This document shows positions 24,600 to 33,885 of a stretch of DNA of 64,000 nucleotides, one piece after another. The translations under genes were made by a program, and so were the position numbers. The stretch comes from Stenotrophobium rhamnosiphilum (GTDB taxonomy: Bacteria > Pseudomonadota > Gammaproteobacteria > Nevskiales > Nevskiaceae). The stretch's first letter is position 1. Every line of letters begins with the position of its first letter. The notes under the pieces are model-generated. The model saw only the letters and a program-made list of their open reading frames with translations, ran no database searches and was not told the origin of the DNA. The stretch lies in assembly GCF_003052265.1 (NCBI RefSeq), contig NZ_QANS01000001.1, positions 1 to 64,000 on the forward strand. Direction: 5' to 3'.

Positions 24600-25790
24600 A
24601 TGTTTCAGAAACACTGTCCGGGCTGCTTTGAAAACAAGCAGGGACTGGCAGCTTGCCCATATTGCAGTTACGACGAGTCCGAGCCGCGCTCGCCGTTGTT
24701 GTTGCCCCACGGAACCCAGCTGGCGAATACCTATCGCATCGGTCGCGTGCTCGGCCGTCCCGGCGGTTTTGGTGTGACTTATCTGGCTTGGGACTCGCAT
24801 CTTCAGCAGCGCGTCGCCGTTAAAGAATATTTGCCACGAGACAAGGTCGCGCGCGATCCGGTTAGTTTGCAGATGAATGTGCACGTGCCGGATCAAGTTG
24901 CGCACTTCAATTTCGGCCTGGATCAGTTCCTTTCAGAAGCCCGCATGATCGCCAAGTTCGATCATCCCAATATTGTCCGCGTGCGCAATTTCTTCCGCGC
25001 ATATGGCACCGCGTACCTGGTGATGGATTATTACGAGGGCCGCAGCCTCGGTGATTATCTGGCGTCGCTTGAGCATCCGGTGGAGCCTACTGCCGCCGTG
25101 CAGATGATGCTGTCGGTGCTCGATGGATTGCAGTTTGTACATGACCGCGGCGTTCTGCATCGCGACGTGAAGCCACACAATATTTACATGACCAGCACCG
25201 GGCGCGTGATCCTGCTCGACTTCGGCGCTGCGCGACAGGCCGCAGGCATCAGTGTCGACAGCATCTCGGTGGTGTTGAGCGAAGGCTATGCGCCGCTGGA
25301 GCAGTATCAGAAGAACAGCCCGCAAGGTCCGTGGACAGATATCTATGGCGTCGCCGCGACTTTGTATCGCATGCTCAAAGGCGGTCCGCCTGCAGTGGCT
25401 TTGGATCGTTTAGGCGCTGACCCGCTCGATGCTGATTTTGAATTGCCAGAGAGATTGGCCGTCGTTCTGCGTAAGGCTTTGGCCTTGCGTCCGCATGAGC
25501 GCTACACCTCGGCTTTAGAGTTCAAGCAAGCATTGATGTCTGCGTTGGATATCACTGACCAGAAGCACGCTCATGTGACGCAAACGCTTCAGGGCTCAGT
25601 GGAGCCAGAAACCAAGACGGTTGCTTGGGGCAATCCTTCAGACCCTTCACAGCTTAATAAGCGTGATGCATCGCCAACCATCGTGACGTCCACCGTCGTG
25701 CCAACACCTTGGGGTCCGGCATGGTTGATTGCCGCTGCGATTGTGCTCGGCGCAGTGATTATCAGCTTGCCCTTGTGGCTCAACAGGTAG
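24600..25790 (+). CDS. Membrane-anchored Ser/Thr protein kinase with zinc ribbon
   Basis: 396 residues. The N-terminus has a small zinc-ribbon-like knuckle (CPGC at 7-10, CPYC at 19-22). The kinase domain spans about 45-305: the glycine loop is VLGRPGGFGVTY, catalytic Lys in VAVKEYL, the HRDVKPHN catalytic loop, DFGAAR, and the EGYAPLEQY activation-loop end typical of bacterial Hanks kinases of this subgroup. One transmembrane helix closes the protein (375-393), with only NR after it, so the kinase faces the cytoplasm as a tail-anchored protein. Divergent from the FHA-cyclase pair and followed at once by a GGDEF gene. Confidence 0.9.
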   Translation: MFQKHCPGCFENKQGLAACPYCSYDESEPRSPLLLPHGTQLANTYRIGRVLGRPGGFGVTYLAWDSHLQQRVAVKEYLPRDKVARDPVSLQMNVHVPDQVAHFNFGLDQFLSEARMIAKFDHPNIVRVRNFFRAYGTAYLVMDYYEGRSLGDYLASLEHPVEPTAAVQMMLSVLDGLQFVHDRGVLHRDVKPHNIYMTSTGRVILLDFGAARQAAGISVDSISVVLSEGYAPLEQYQKNSPQGPWTDIYGVAATLYRMLKGGPPAVALDRLGADPLDADFELPERLAVVLRKALALRPHERYTSALEFKQALMSALDITDQKHAHVTQTLQGSVEPETKTVAWGNPSDPSQLNKRDASPTIVTSTVVPTPWGPAWLIAAAIVLGAVIISLPLWLNR

Positions 25791-25819
25791 GCTGAATTCA
25801 TCTAGCCACATAAGGATTT

Positions 25820-27202
25820 ATGGCCCGCGTTGATCAAGCTGCGATTCCCTCTGTTCGCCCTGATATCGGTCTGCTTGGCAGACTGTTAACGGCGCAGAAG
25901 TATGCGTTGAGTATTGTTTTTTTCGTGTCCGGTGTCGTTTTGCTGGCGTGGCTCATTCCGCTGATTGGCGAACTACTGCCAAGCATTTGGTTGATGATGA
26001 AGGCGAACTCGGCGCTCTGCATGATGCTGGGTGCGGTGGCGTTGGCGGTAACGCAGTTCCGCTACAACATTTTGTGGAAGCGAGTGAAGCAGGCTTGTGC
26101 GGCCTTGCTGATCATCATTGCATCGTCCGCGCTGTGGGCTTACGCAGGTGGACAAGTCACCGGCATTGAAACGCTGCTGGCAGCAGATGCAGCTTCGCCG
26201 TTGCCCGGACGCATGTCGGTGCAGGCTGCGATCTACTTTGTAATTCTCGGCCTGAGCCTGTGCATCTCGCGGCCGCGCGACAAGAAGTTTGTGCATCTGG
26301 TCGATGTCTTATCCATCTTGTTGGCGGCCATCGCGCTGATCGTATTAGCAGGCTACTGCTTTGGCGCCGAACAGCTATTCGCTGAATCTCATTTCACGCG
26401 TGTAGCTCCTGCCACTTTGCTGTGCATGGTGTTGCTCGCGTTTGTACGAGTGGGGCACAGCGCGCAGCACAGTTTTTTCTCGGTGCTGATTGGTATCGGC
26501 ATCGGCAGTCGTACTGCGCGATTCTTTCTGCCATTCGCACTGTTCATGCCGTTCTCTCTGGTGCTGTTGAGAGGGTATGTGACGGGCTCTGGATTGCTGA
26601 CGCCGCCCTACGCAGCCGCGATGACGGCAGTGCTGACTTCGATCTTATTGTTTGGCGTGACGCTGTGGACGGCTTGGCGTATCAATGATCTTGAACGAGA
26701 TCTGCGCGATATGTCGCTCACCGATGAATTAACGCAGATCTACAACCGCCGCGGTTTTTATCTGTTGGGCGAACAGGCTTTGCGTGAAGCGCGGCGCAGC
26801 AAATCGTCGTTGACTACTTTGTTCTTCGACCTGGATGGACTAAAACAGGTCAATGATCGCTACGGCCACGAAGCAGGCTCCAGCTTCTTGCAAGATTTCG
26901 CCAGCGTATTGCGCGCCAACTTTCGTGATGCGGATATTGTTGGGCGTGTCGGCGGCGATGAATTTGCGGTAGCGATGCGCAGTAGCAATCCCACTGCGTC
27001 ACGTACGGCCTTGCAACGCTTGGATGAAGCTGTCGCTGATATCAATCTGCGACGTGATCGCTCTTATGTGATCCGCTTCAGTGTTGGCGACTCGACGAGT
27101 GATCCATTGGGTAGCGAAAGCTTTACCGACTTACTGCGCCGCGCTGACGTCGTGATGTATGCGGCCAAGAGCGCCAAGAAAGCGCAGGTCCAAGCAAGCT
27201 GA
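25820..27202 (+). CDS. Integral membrane diguanylate cyclase (GGDEF)
   Basis: 460 residues. About eight hydrophobic helices fill residues 30-290, then a GGDEF domain (298-455) with signature VGGDEFAVAM, the metal/substrate segment FFDLDGLKQVNDRYGHEAG, and an RxxD product-inhibition site five residues before the signature (RDAD). It should therefore make c-di-GMP and be feedback-limited. The gene starts 29 bp after the kinase gene, in the same direction, and is probably cotranscribed. The membrane part resembles no named sensor domain that I can recall. A hairpin terminator follows. Confidence 0.9.
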   Translation: MARVDQAAIPSVRPDIGLLGRLLTAQKYALSIVFFVSGVVLLAWLIPLIGELLPSIWLMMKANSALCMMLGAVALAVTQFRYNILWKRVKQACAALLIIIASSALWAYAGGQVTGIETLLAADAASPLPGRMSVQAAIYFVILGLSLCISRPRDKKFVHLVDVLSILLAAIALIVLAGYCFGAEQLFAESHFTRVAPATLLCMVLLAFVRVGHSAQHSFFSVLIGIGIGSRTARFFLPFALFMPFSLVLLRGYVTGSGLLTPPYAAAMTAVLTSILLFGVTLWTAWRINDLERDLRDMSLTDELTQIYNRRGFYLLGEQALREARRSKSSLTTLFFDLDGLKQVNDRYGHEAGSSFLQDFASVLRANFRDADIVGRVGGDEFAVAMRSSNPTASRTALQRLDEAVADINLRRDRSYVIRFSVGDSTSDPLGSESFTDLLRRADVVMYAAKSAKKAQVQAS

Positions 27203-27206
27203 TGCG

Positions 27207-27230
27207 GGCCTGCTCCTTGCGGAGCAGGCC
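27207..27230. terminator. Hairpin terminator between convergent genes
   Basis: GGCCTGCTCC-TTGC-GGAGCAGGCC followed by TTAT, just after the GGDEF stop codon and 6 bp from the end of the convergent permease gene. Confidence 0.75.
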
Positions 27231-27236
27231 TTATGC

Positions 27237-28427
27237 TCAAGACGAACGTAGCGCGTCGACGATGGGCAATCGCGCAGCGCGGATCGAAGGGAACAAGCCG
27301 CCGATCAAACCAATGCTGCAAGCCCAGATCACACCTTTCCATAACAGATCAGGCGTCACGCGGAACTGGAACGCGACCTGACTGAAGGTCTGCATGTTCA
27401 GCGTGGAGACTGTGTAGCCGTTGAAAAACACATAGGCCAACGCACCGCCAAGAATGCCGCCAGCTGTAGCGAGCACCAGCGATTCCAAGATTACTGAAAT
27501 CACTACAGGACCGTTGCCAAAGCCAATCGCGCGCAGCGTGGCGATCTCAACGCTGCGTGTCGCAACTGCGGCATACATCGTGTTGAGTGCGCCGAACAGT
27601 GCGCCGATACCCATGATCACGGCGACGGAATAGCCGAGCACGGTGATCATCTTGTTCAGTGTCTCCGAGCGCGAGGCGTAGTACTCCGGCTCGCGCTGCG
27701 CTTGGATGGTGACGCGCGGATCAGATGTCAGTGCATCTTTGAAACCTTGGAAGGCATCAGCAGACGTCAGCTGCGCAGTGACGGTGTTGTAGGCGCCACG
27801 ACGTGAGGCGGTCATCAGTGCATCAACGTCGACCCAGATTTCGGATTCGTGAACATCGCCTTTGGAATCGAATACGCCGACCACGGTCCATGGGCCATCA
27901 CGTACATCAACCTTGTCGCCAATATTGAGTCCGGCAAATTGCCTTTGTGCAGAGCGACCCGCAACGACTTCTCGCAAGCCAGGGGTGAACATGCGACCTT
28001 CAACAATTTTTGCTTCCGGACGCAGCTCAAAAACACGTGTCGTGGTGCCACGAACCACGACATTGTTGGGTGTGGTGGCGCCACGCTTGGCGACGTCGGT
28101 GATCATGAACAGTTCACCAATCGCCAATGGTTTTCCATCGGCTCCTTTGGCAACGCTCGGCGCATCCAACACGACTTGCGCTTGTTCGCGAACCAGAACG
28201 CTGGAGAGTTCGTCGTTGGAGCCACCGCGCATGATGATCGCGCGATCGGCACGACCTGTCGAAGCTAGTGTCAGCTCAAAGCCTTTGGCCATCGACAGCA
28301 GTGCAACCATCACGCCGACAACGCCGGCAATGCCGATGACAATTACGAAGGAAGTGCCGAGACGTGAGGGAATGCTGCGAATGTTCATCGCAGTGACTGA
28401 AATAACTTGTTGGAGTGAGCTAGCCAT
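27237..28427 (-). CDS. ABC transporter permease (FtsX/MacB type)
   Basis: 396 residues. An N-terminal TM helix (TSFVIVIGIAGVVGVMVALL, about 22-41), a large periplasmic MacB-PCD-like domain (60-270), and three C-terminal helices of the FtsX fold, including the VEIATLRAIGFG coupling segment. Last gene of the operon HlyD-ATPase-permease-permease, 1 bp after the previous stop. With its partner it makes a heterodimeric transporter of the MacB/DevC kind. These work by mechanotransmission with a periplasmic adaptor and an outer-membrane channel rather than by moving substrate through the membrane helices. Substrate unknown. Confidence 0.87.
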   Translation of the reverse strand: MASSLQQVISVTAMNIRSIPSRLGTSFVIVIGIAGVVGVMVALLSMAKGFELTLASTGRADRAIIMRGGSNDELSSVLVREQAQVVLDAPSVAKGADGKPLAIGELFMITDVAKRGATTPNNVVVRGTTTRVFELRPEAKIVEGRMFTPGLREVVAGRSAQRQFAGLNIGDKVDVRDGPWTVVGVFDSKGDVHESEIWVDVDALMTASRRGAYNTVTAQLTSADAFQGFKDALTSDPRVTIQAQREPEYYASRSETLNKMITVLGYSVAVIMGIGALFGALNTMYAAVATRSVEIATLRAIGFGNGPVVISVILESLVLATAGGILGGALAYVFFNGYTVSTLNMQTFSQVAFQFRVTPDLLWKGVIWACSIGLIGGLFPSIRAARLPIVDALRSS

Positions 28428-28428
28428 T

Positions 28429-29589
28429 TCAGTGTCCCATCAGTGCGTCAACGATGTTTAAACGCATGGCGCGTAGCGCAGGCGGCAGACCAACAACGAA
28501 CGACAGCAACACGGCAATGCCTAGGGCGCCATAGATCGTTGGCAGCGTGATCGTGAGGCCTGACAAACCGGGCAGCTGAGATGCGAGCCATGGCAGAACC
28601 AAGGTGGCCATCGTCAAGCCCAGCACTGCAGAGATCAGCGTGAGCAGCAGCGCTTCACCGAGTACCAATGCCAGCACCAAGAAATCGGTGTAGCCCAATG
28701 TTTTGAGTACGGCGAGTTCTGGAATGCGCTCACGCACCGACTGCATCATCGTGTTGCCGGTGAGGAAAAGCAGCGTGAAGAACACCGCGCCGAGAATCGA
28801 ACTGATGATCAAGCCGATGTCGCCCAGCTGTTTCATAAAGCTTTGGTTAAACGCTTTTTCGGTATCAGTGCGCGTTTCGTTGGGCGAGTTGGCAAAAGTG
28901 TTGTCGATCAGTTTGGCCAGCGTGCCTGCCGCTGAAGGGTTCTTTAATTTGGTGACATACCAACCTGCAGTGCCGGTGCCGAACTGTCGCGCTTCATCAA
29001 AGAAGTCATGACGGATCAGCATCATTTCGTACTGGCCGCGATCTTTTGGATTGGCGGTGTCGAAGATGCCAACCAGATCAAACGTCCACACATTGCTACC
29101 GCCTTTCAGAGGCCAGATGCCAGCTTGCATTGGAATCTTGTCGCCGACTTTCCAGTGGTAACGATCGGCCAAAGTTTTCGCAACGATGGTGCCGGTACGC
29201 GTGCTGAAGAAAGCTTGCTTCTCTTGTTCTGGGAGCACGATTTCTGGATACATCCCCAGATATTCTTCTTGCTCAACGGCGAACTGTGGAAAGAAATTGC
29301 GCTGATCTTGGTAGTAGCCACCAAACCAATCCGATGCAGCAACGCTAGAAACGCCAGGCAGTGAACGAATCTGATGCGCGTGGCCGTAGGGAAGAATTTG
29401 CGTGATTGAATAGCGGCCGGTTGTGACGAGGCGATCAACGCCTGACATTTCCGCGCCGTAATTGAACGCAATGTTGACGGCGTTAAGCATGCCGTACAAC
29501 AAGAACGCGATGGCAATCGATAGGCCCGTGAGGATCGTGCGCGGTTTGCGCCGACCTAACGCCGCCCAGATGAGCGGAAAGTATTTCAT
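28429..29589 (-). CDS. ABC transporter permease (FtsX/DevC type)
   Basis: 386 residues. Same layout as the downstream permease: TM1 at about 18-37, a periplasmic domain to about 265, then three helices with the ELAVLKTLGYTD coupling motif and PALRAMRLNIVDAL at the end. Its start ATG overlaps the stop of the ATPase gene by 4 bp, indicating translational coupling. The two permeases are only moderately alike, so a heterodimer is expected. Confidence 0.87.
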   Translation of the reverse strand: MKYFPLIWAALGRRKPRTILTGLSIAIAFLLYGMLNAVNIAFNYGAEMSGVDRLVTTGRYSITQILPYGHAHQIRSLPGVSSVAASDWFGGYYQDQRNFFPQFAVEQEEYLGMYPEIVLPEQEKQAFFSTRTGTIVAKTLADRYHWKVGDKIPMQAGIWPLKGGSNVWTFDLVGIFDTANPKDRGQYEMMLIRHDFFDEARQFGTGTAGWYVTKLKNPSAAGTLAKLIDNTFANSPNETRTDTEKAFNQSFMKQLGDIGLIISSILGAVFFTLLFLTGNTMMQSVRERIPELAVLKTLGYTDFLVLALVLGEALLLTLISAVLGLTMATLVLPWLASQLPGLSGLTITLPTIYGALGIAVLLSFVVGLPPALRAMRLNIVDALMGH

Positions 29590-30278
29590 GTGTTGGCGCT
29601 CTGCTCGATAAGACTGCCTTTATCCATGTGCAACTGATGCGTTGCGTACTCGGCAGCCTTCGGATCGTGCGTGACCATGACGATGGTTTTGCCGTGCTCG
29701 CGATTGAGTGTTTGCAACAGGCCGAGAATTTCGTCTGCGGTTTTGCGATCAAGATCGCCGGTTGGTTCGTCGCAAACCAGCAGCGTTGGATCAGCCACCA
29801 GCGCGCGAGCAATGGCAACGCGTTGTGCCTGACCGCCCGAGAGTTCAGACGGTTTATGCTTGGCGCGATCAGCCAGACCAACGATCTCAAGTGCAGTCGC
29901 CACATGTTTGGCGCGCTGTGCTTTCGACAGTGATGTCAGCAGTAGTGGTAGCTCCACATTCTTTTCTGCGCTGAGCACACCGAGCAGGTTGTAGAACTGA
30001 AACACGAAGCCAACATGATGCGAGCGCCATTGAGCGAGCGCGCGGCTTGAGAGTTGATCGATGCGTTGGCCGCCGACGTTAACTTCGCCGGAGCTAGGCT
30101 GATCAAGGCCGCCAATGAGATTGAGCAGCGTCGTTTTGCCGGAGCCGCTAGGGCCCATCAGCGCCAAGAAGTCGCCTTGCGAAATTGATAAGTCGAGCGG
30201 TTGCAGCACTTCAATTTTCTGTTTGCCGCGCGTGTAGTTCTTGGTAACGCCGCGCAGGCTGACGATGGCTTCGCTCAT
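29586..30278 (-). CDS. ABC transporter ATP-binding protein (LolD/MacB type)
   Basis: 230 residues from ATG 30278, two codons inside the longest frame and preceded by GGGGAT. Walker [11 protein letters not shown]-loop FVFQFYNLL, signature [15 protein letters not shown], Walker [13 protein letters not shown] and the H-loop VMVTHD are all present. The spacing and the DEPTGDLD form are those of the LolD/MacB/FtsE subfamily. It powers the two permeases encoded downstream, and its gene follows the adaptor gene after about 75 bp. Confidence 0.93.
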   Translation of the reverse strand: MSEAIVSLRGVTKNYTRGKQKIEVLQPLDLSISQGDFLALMGPSGSGKTTLLNLIGGLDQPSSGEVNVGGQRIDQLSSRALAQWRSHHVGFVFQFYNLLGVLSAEKNVELPLLLTSLSKAQRAKHVATALEIVGLADRAKHKPSELSGGQAQRVAIARALVADPTLLVCDEPTGDLDRKTADEILGLLQTLNREHGKTIVMVTHDPKAAEYATHQLHMDKGSLIEQSANT

Positions 30279-30353
30279 TTTCAAATCCCCATTAACACTG
30301 TTTCACGCTTGGCTATGAAAGCCTGCGTATAAATTTATAACCCTGTTCAACAA

Positions 30354-31574
30354 TTATTCTGCGATGACGACCTTGGCGCCATCAGAGAATTTGCTCAGGT
30401 CGCCAACGGCGACGCTATCGCCGGCGGTGACACCGCTGAGAACCTGCTGGCCAGCGCTGCTTTTGCCGCCCAGTTTCACGGCGCGACGTTCAAGCTTTTC
30501 GTTCTTGATCACAAACAACACGCCGGTGTCGCCGCTGACTTGCACTGCATCCGCTGGCACCCACACGCCTTTTGGCGCTTCAGCTGGTTTGCTTGCAGCG
30601 TCGTTCAAGAACGAAACACGCACGCCCATGTCCGGCAGGATGCGTGGATCTTTATTGTTGATGCCGATGCGCACTTTAACCGTGGCCTTGCTGCGATCTG
30701 CGGTTGGAATCACGGCAATTACTTTGCAAGGGATTTCCCATTCCGGATAAGCATTGAGCTTGCCGGTGACGGGCTGGCCCGGTTGCACGCGACCAATGAA
30801 GTTTTCGTTGACGTCGACTTCAATTTCCAGCGAATCCATATCCACCAGCGTGCCAATGCCGGTGCGCGTGCCCGCGCCGCCAGCAGAAAGCGGTGAGATC
30901 ATTTCGCCTTGTTGTGCGTTCTTCACCGTGATCACGCCTGCGAATGGCGCGCGCACGACGGTGTCATCAAGTTGTTGCTGATACACGCTGATATTGCGCT
31001 GCGCGACCGCAACATTACCTTGTGCGGCTTCAACGCCTGCGGCTTGTGCATCTGCATTGGATTGCGCGGTGTCGTAAACCGACTGGCCGACGAAACCTTT
31101 GGTGACCAATTCTTTATTGCGCACGGCTTGGCGTGAGGCGTCTTTGGATTGTGCATTGGCCTGTGACAATCCAGCGCGAGCGGCGTCGAGTTGTGCACGT
31201 GCCAGCTGCAATGCAGCGCGTGCGTTGCTGTCATCAAGGCGCGCTAACACTTGGCCTTCTTTAACCGTCTGGCCTTCTTCAACCAGCAACTCCTGTACTT
31301 TGCCGGTCACCTTGGATGACACGGTGGCCTGACGCTGCGCAACGATATAGCCCGATGCGTCTAGCACTGAACCGCCGCCACTTGCGCCGCCAAGCGTCAG
31401 CGCGGGCACGGCTTTAACTTGCAGCGTGCTGCTCGGACGAAGCACCAAGTAAGCGATGACGATGAGTGCGATAACTGCCGCCGCAACAAGCCACGGCCAA
31501 CGCGGACTCGGTTCAACAATGGCAGCGTTACGATCGATTTTGAGCTGGCCCAAAAGGGCAGATTTATCATTCAT
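30354..31574 (-). CDS. Periplasmic adaptor protein (HlyD/MacA family)
   Basis: 406 residues. One N-terminal TM helix (WPWLVAAAVIALIVIAYLVL, about 26-45), then a biotinyl-lipoyl half (SGYIVAQRQATVSSKVTGKV), a long alpha-hairpin of about 100 residues (ARLDDSNARAALQLARAQLD to AQRNISVYQQQLDD), the second lipoyl half (TVVRAPFAGVITV), and beta-barrel and membrane-proximal domains. First gene of the four-gene export operon; it should link the inner-membrane ABC complex to a TolC-like channel encoded elsewhere. Confidence 0.9.
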   Translation of the reverse strand: MNDKSALLGQLKIDRNAAIVEPSPRWPWLVAAAVIALIVIAYLVLRPSSTLQVKAVPALTLGGASGGGSVLDASGYIVAQRQATVSSKVTGKVQELLVEEGQTVKEGQVLARLDDSNARAALQLARAQLDAARAGLSQANAQSKDASRQAVRNKELVTKGFVGQSVYDTAQSNADAQAAGVEAAQGNVAVAQRNISVYQQQLDDTVVRAPFAGVITVKNAQQGEMISPLSAGGAGTRTGIGTLVDMDSLEIEVDVNENFIGRVQPGQPVTGKLNAYPEWEIPCKVIAVIPTADRSKATVKVRIGINNKDPRILPDMGVRVSFLNDAASKPAEAPKGVWVPADAVQVSGDTGVLFVIKNEKLERRAVKLGGKSSAGQQVLSGVTAGDSVAVGDLSKFSDGAKVVIAE

Positions 31575-31623
31575 GCGAAAAGCGAACCTTCTTGGTATCT
31601 GTTTATGATTTTTCGTCCCTGCG

Positions 31624-31722
31624 CCGCCCCTTCAAAAATCGCTAAGTAGGGCGGCATAAAGGAGTTTAGTCGTTCTAAATGACGAGTGAGTAATGCGGCG
31701 AGGTGATTTTTGAGGGGGTGGC
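31624..31722. repeat. Short inverted-repeat element, copy 1
   Basis: CCGCCCCTTCAAAAATCGC ... GTGATTTTTGAGGGGGTGG is an imperfect palindrome enclosing GGAGTTTAGTCGTTCTAAAT. The same design, with GGAGGTTTAGTCATTCTAAAT inside, forms the core of the larger element at 34989-35252. No gene is seen in 31575-31870. Confidence 0.6.
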
Positions 31723-31870
31723 CTCAGGATGTGGGATTGATTGCATGTCAGGGAGCGATCCAAGGCCACAAATGACGCGATTACGTGGCGCTGCAGTCAT
31801 GGCTCCACAGTCATTGCGCAGTATTTGGGGTGGCGGCACACTGAGAGCACTAAAAATAAAGGGGCGGTAT

Positions 31871-32800
31871 ATGTTGAAGAAACTATTAGGGCTGCTGGTG
31901 GTGATCGCACTTGTGGTGACAGGCCTGTATTACGCCTGTCCGGAAAAGCTCGTGAAGCTTGCGGTTGAAGGCGAACGTGCAGCGGCAAGCTTGAGCCGTC
32001 ATGAAATCGATGTTGCGGGCCTTAAGTACGTTTATCTCGAAGGTGGCAAAGGCGAGCCATTGGTATTGATCCACGGTTTCGGCGCCGACAAAGAAAACTT
32101 CACTCGCGTGGCCAAGTTTCTGACACCGCGCTTTCACGTGATCATTCCTGACCTGCCGGGCTTTGGTGAGTCTGGCAAACCGGCTGATGGCATCTACACC
32201 GTCGCTTCGCAGGTTGAGCGTGTCCATGCTTTGGTGCAGGCCTTGGGATTAAAGACTGTGCATTTAGGCGGCAGTTCAATGGGCGGCAATATCGCGGCGT
32301 CTTATGCGGCGAAATATCCAACCGAGACGGCCAGCATTTGGTTGCTTGCGCCAGCTGGTCTTGGCACTGCGCCGCCGAGCGATGTTGAACTGAGTCTGAA
32401 AGACGGCGGCCGCAATCCGTTGATCGCGAGCAACCCAGATGAGTTTGCTGCGGTGTTCAAGTTTGTGATGGCAGATCCGCCGTTCTTGCCGCGCCGTTTT
32501 ATCGACGTGATGGGACGCACTGCGGTGGCAAATCACGAGCTCAATGCCAAGATCTTTCAGCAGATCCGTAGCGAGCCGCCATTGGAATCGCGAGTGCCGG
32601 GTTTGACGGTGCCTGCGCGTATCGTTTGGGGTGATAAGGATCGTGCGCTGAATGTTGGCGGCGCCAAGATTCTTGCAGGCCTGATGCCGAATGCCAGCGT
32701 GTTGATCCTGCCGGGCATTGGCCATTTGCCGATGCTGGAGCGTCCGCGCGAAGTGGCTGCGGACTATCTGACTTTCCGTGATGGTCTGAAGGCACCGTAA
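31871..32800 (+). CDS. Membrane-anchored alpha/beta hydrolase
   Basis: 309 residues from ATG 31871, behind GGGGCGG; the longer open frame upstream is repeat sequence. Residues 2-24 (KKLLGLLVVIALVVTGLYYA) form an uncleaved signal anchor, so the enzyme probably faces the periplasm. Hydrolase core: oxyanion region LVLIHGFGADKENF, nucleophile elbow GGSSMGGN, acid in VWGDKDRAL, base in LPGIGHLPM. The pattern is that of MhpC/lipase-like esterases; relatives are often annotated as lipases of the Moraxella lip3 kind. Monocistronic with a strong terminator. Confidence 0.85.
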   Translation: MLKKLLGLLVVIALVVTGLYYACPEKLVKLAVEGERAAASLSRHEIDVAGLKYVYLEGGKGEPLVLIHGFGADKENFTRVAKFLTPRFHVIIPDLPGFGESGKPADGIYTVASQVERVHALVQALGLKTVHLGGSSMGGNIAASYAAKYPTETASIWLLAPAGLGTAPPSDVELSLKDGGRNPLIASNPDEFAAVFKFVMADPPFLPRRFIDVMGRTAVANHELNAKIFQQIRSEPPLESRVPGLTVPARIVWGDKDRALNVGGAKILAGLMPNASVLILPGIGHLPMLERPREVAADYLTFRDGLKAP

Positions 32801-32820
32801 GCACCTTGTTTTTAATGAAG

Positions 32821-32848
32821 AAAGGCCCCTTCACTAGGGGCCTTTTTT
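32821..32848 (+). terminator. Rho-independent terminator
   Basis: AAAGGCCCC-TTCACTA-GGGGCCTTTTTT, 20 bp after the hydrolase stop. Confidence 0.92.
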
Positions 32849-32889
32849 ATGTGTGTGGTGCGTGCGCGGGACGGGTTATATAAGTAAAT

Positions 32890-32908
32890 GTGTAGCAATC
32901 TGCTACAC
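32890..32908. promoter_or_regulatory. Operator of the toxin-antitoxin operon
   Basis: GTGTAGCA-ATC-TGCTACAC is a perfect inverted repeat 36 bp before the antitoxin start, in the right place for autorepression by the antitoxin or the complex. Confidence 0.65.
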
Positions 32909-32943
32909 TAAATTCCAGTTAAATACGCTTCAGGTTAAAGCTT

Positions 32944-33309
32944 ATGAGCAACGTCACCACACCGATTCGTTTGGATGCAGAGATCACCTCATCTGCTCGG
33001 GAAACCGCGCGCCAGATGAGTCGCAGTGTTGCCGAGCAGCTCAGCCATTGGGCGCGCATTGGTCGTGAACTTGAACGTAGCCCTGAGATTTCAGTTCGTC
33101 ATATCGAAGGCGTACTCAACGGCAAAAGAAGCTACGACGCACTTTCCGTTAAAGAACAAGCATTGGTGCGTGCGTCCTGGTCTGCACGTTTGGACACGCT
33201 CAGCAGCACGCTGCGTCTCGACACCGAATACAAGAAAGCCGGTTATCAATACGCCGAGCTGGATGCCAATGGCAATGTGGTGACGCGTCCCGCGCGCGCA
33301 CGGAAATAG
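32944..33309 (+). CDS. ParD-like antitoxin
   Basis: 121 residues. The N-terminus looks like a ribbon-helix-helix unit (TPIRLDAEITSSARETARQM, then SRSVAEQLSHWARIGRELE), the pattern of the ParD-like antitoxin family, in which SxxEQLxxWxRIGxxLE is conserved. The C-terminal half (YDALSVKEQALVRASWSARL ...) is the toxin-binding part. It is followed after 3 bp by a zeta-type toxin gene and preceded by a perfect palindrome, so it should both repress the operon and neutralise the toxin. Confidence 0.8.
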   Translation: MSNVTTPIRLDAEITSSARETARQMSRSVAEQLSHWARIGRELERSPEISVRHIEGVLNGKRSYDALSVKEQALVRASWSARLDTLSSTLRLDTEYKKAGYQYAELDANGNVVTRPARARK

Positions 33310-33312
33310 TCT

Positions 33313-33870
33313 GTGCCTGTTTTGCATTTGCTCGCCGGACCGAATGCGTCGGGCAAGACCACGTTCTACGAACACCTGTTGTATCCAGCAACGCGTCTGC
33401 CATTCATCAATGCAGATTTAATTGCGAAGCGTGAATGGCCGGGCGATGAAGAAGCGCATGGTCACGATGCGTCTGCACTCGCCGAACAAGCGCGCAATAC
33501 GGCGATCGAAGCGAAGACTTCATTCATCGGCGAAACGGTTTTTTCTCACGCGTCAAAACTAGAACTCATCGAGCGCGCTAAAGCAGCTGGCTATAGCGTG
33601 ACGCTGCATGTGTTCATCGTGCCGGAAGAACTCAGCGTGGTGCGTGCGAGGCTGCGTTCAGGGCAGGGTGGGCACTCAGTTCCAGAAGATGTTTTGCGTG
33701 CGCGATACAAACGATTGTGGGCGTTAATCGAGAAAGCAATTCCCTTGGTGGATGAGGTTTTTGTCTACGACAACAGTACAGCGCGGAAACCGTTTCGCTT
33801 GGTGGCGCAGTATCAGGATGGTCAGCGATTGGGGGCGGCACATTGGCCGGTTTGGTCGCCGTTGTCCTGA
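33313..33870 (+). CDS. Zeta-toxin-family kinase
   Basis: 185 residues, start GTG 33313. P-loop GPNASGKTTF (residues 9-18), the INADLIAKREWPG stretch that carries the catalytic Asp, GETVFSHASKLELI, and an Arg-rich lid (VRARLRSGQGGHSVPEDVLRARY) match the zeta/UNG-kinase fold. Zeta toxins phosphorylate UDP-N-acetylglucosamine and block cell-wall synthesis; other family members may use different targets. The close coupling with the ParD-like gene makes a type II module rather than the classical epsilon-zeta pair. Confidence 0.83.
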   Translation: MPVLHLLAGPNASGKTTFYEHLLYPATRLPFINADLIAKREWPGDEEAHGHDASALAEQARNTAIEAKTSFIGETVFSHASKLELIERAKAAGYSVTLHVFIVPEELSVVRARLRSGQGGHSVPEDVLRARYKRLWALIEKAIPLVDEVFVYDNSTARKPFRLVAQYQDGQRLGAAHWPVWSPLS

Positions 33871-33885
33871 TGTGGCGGGCTTCTC

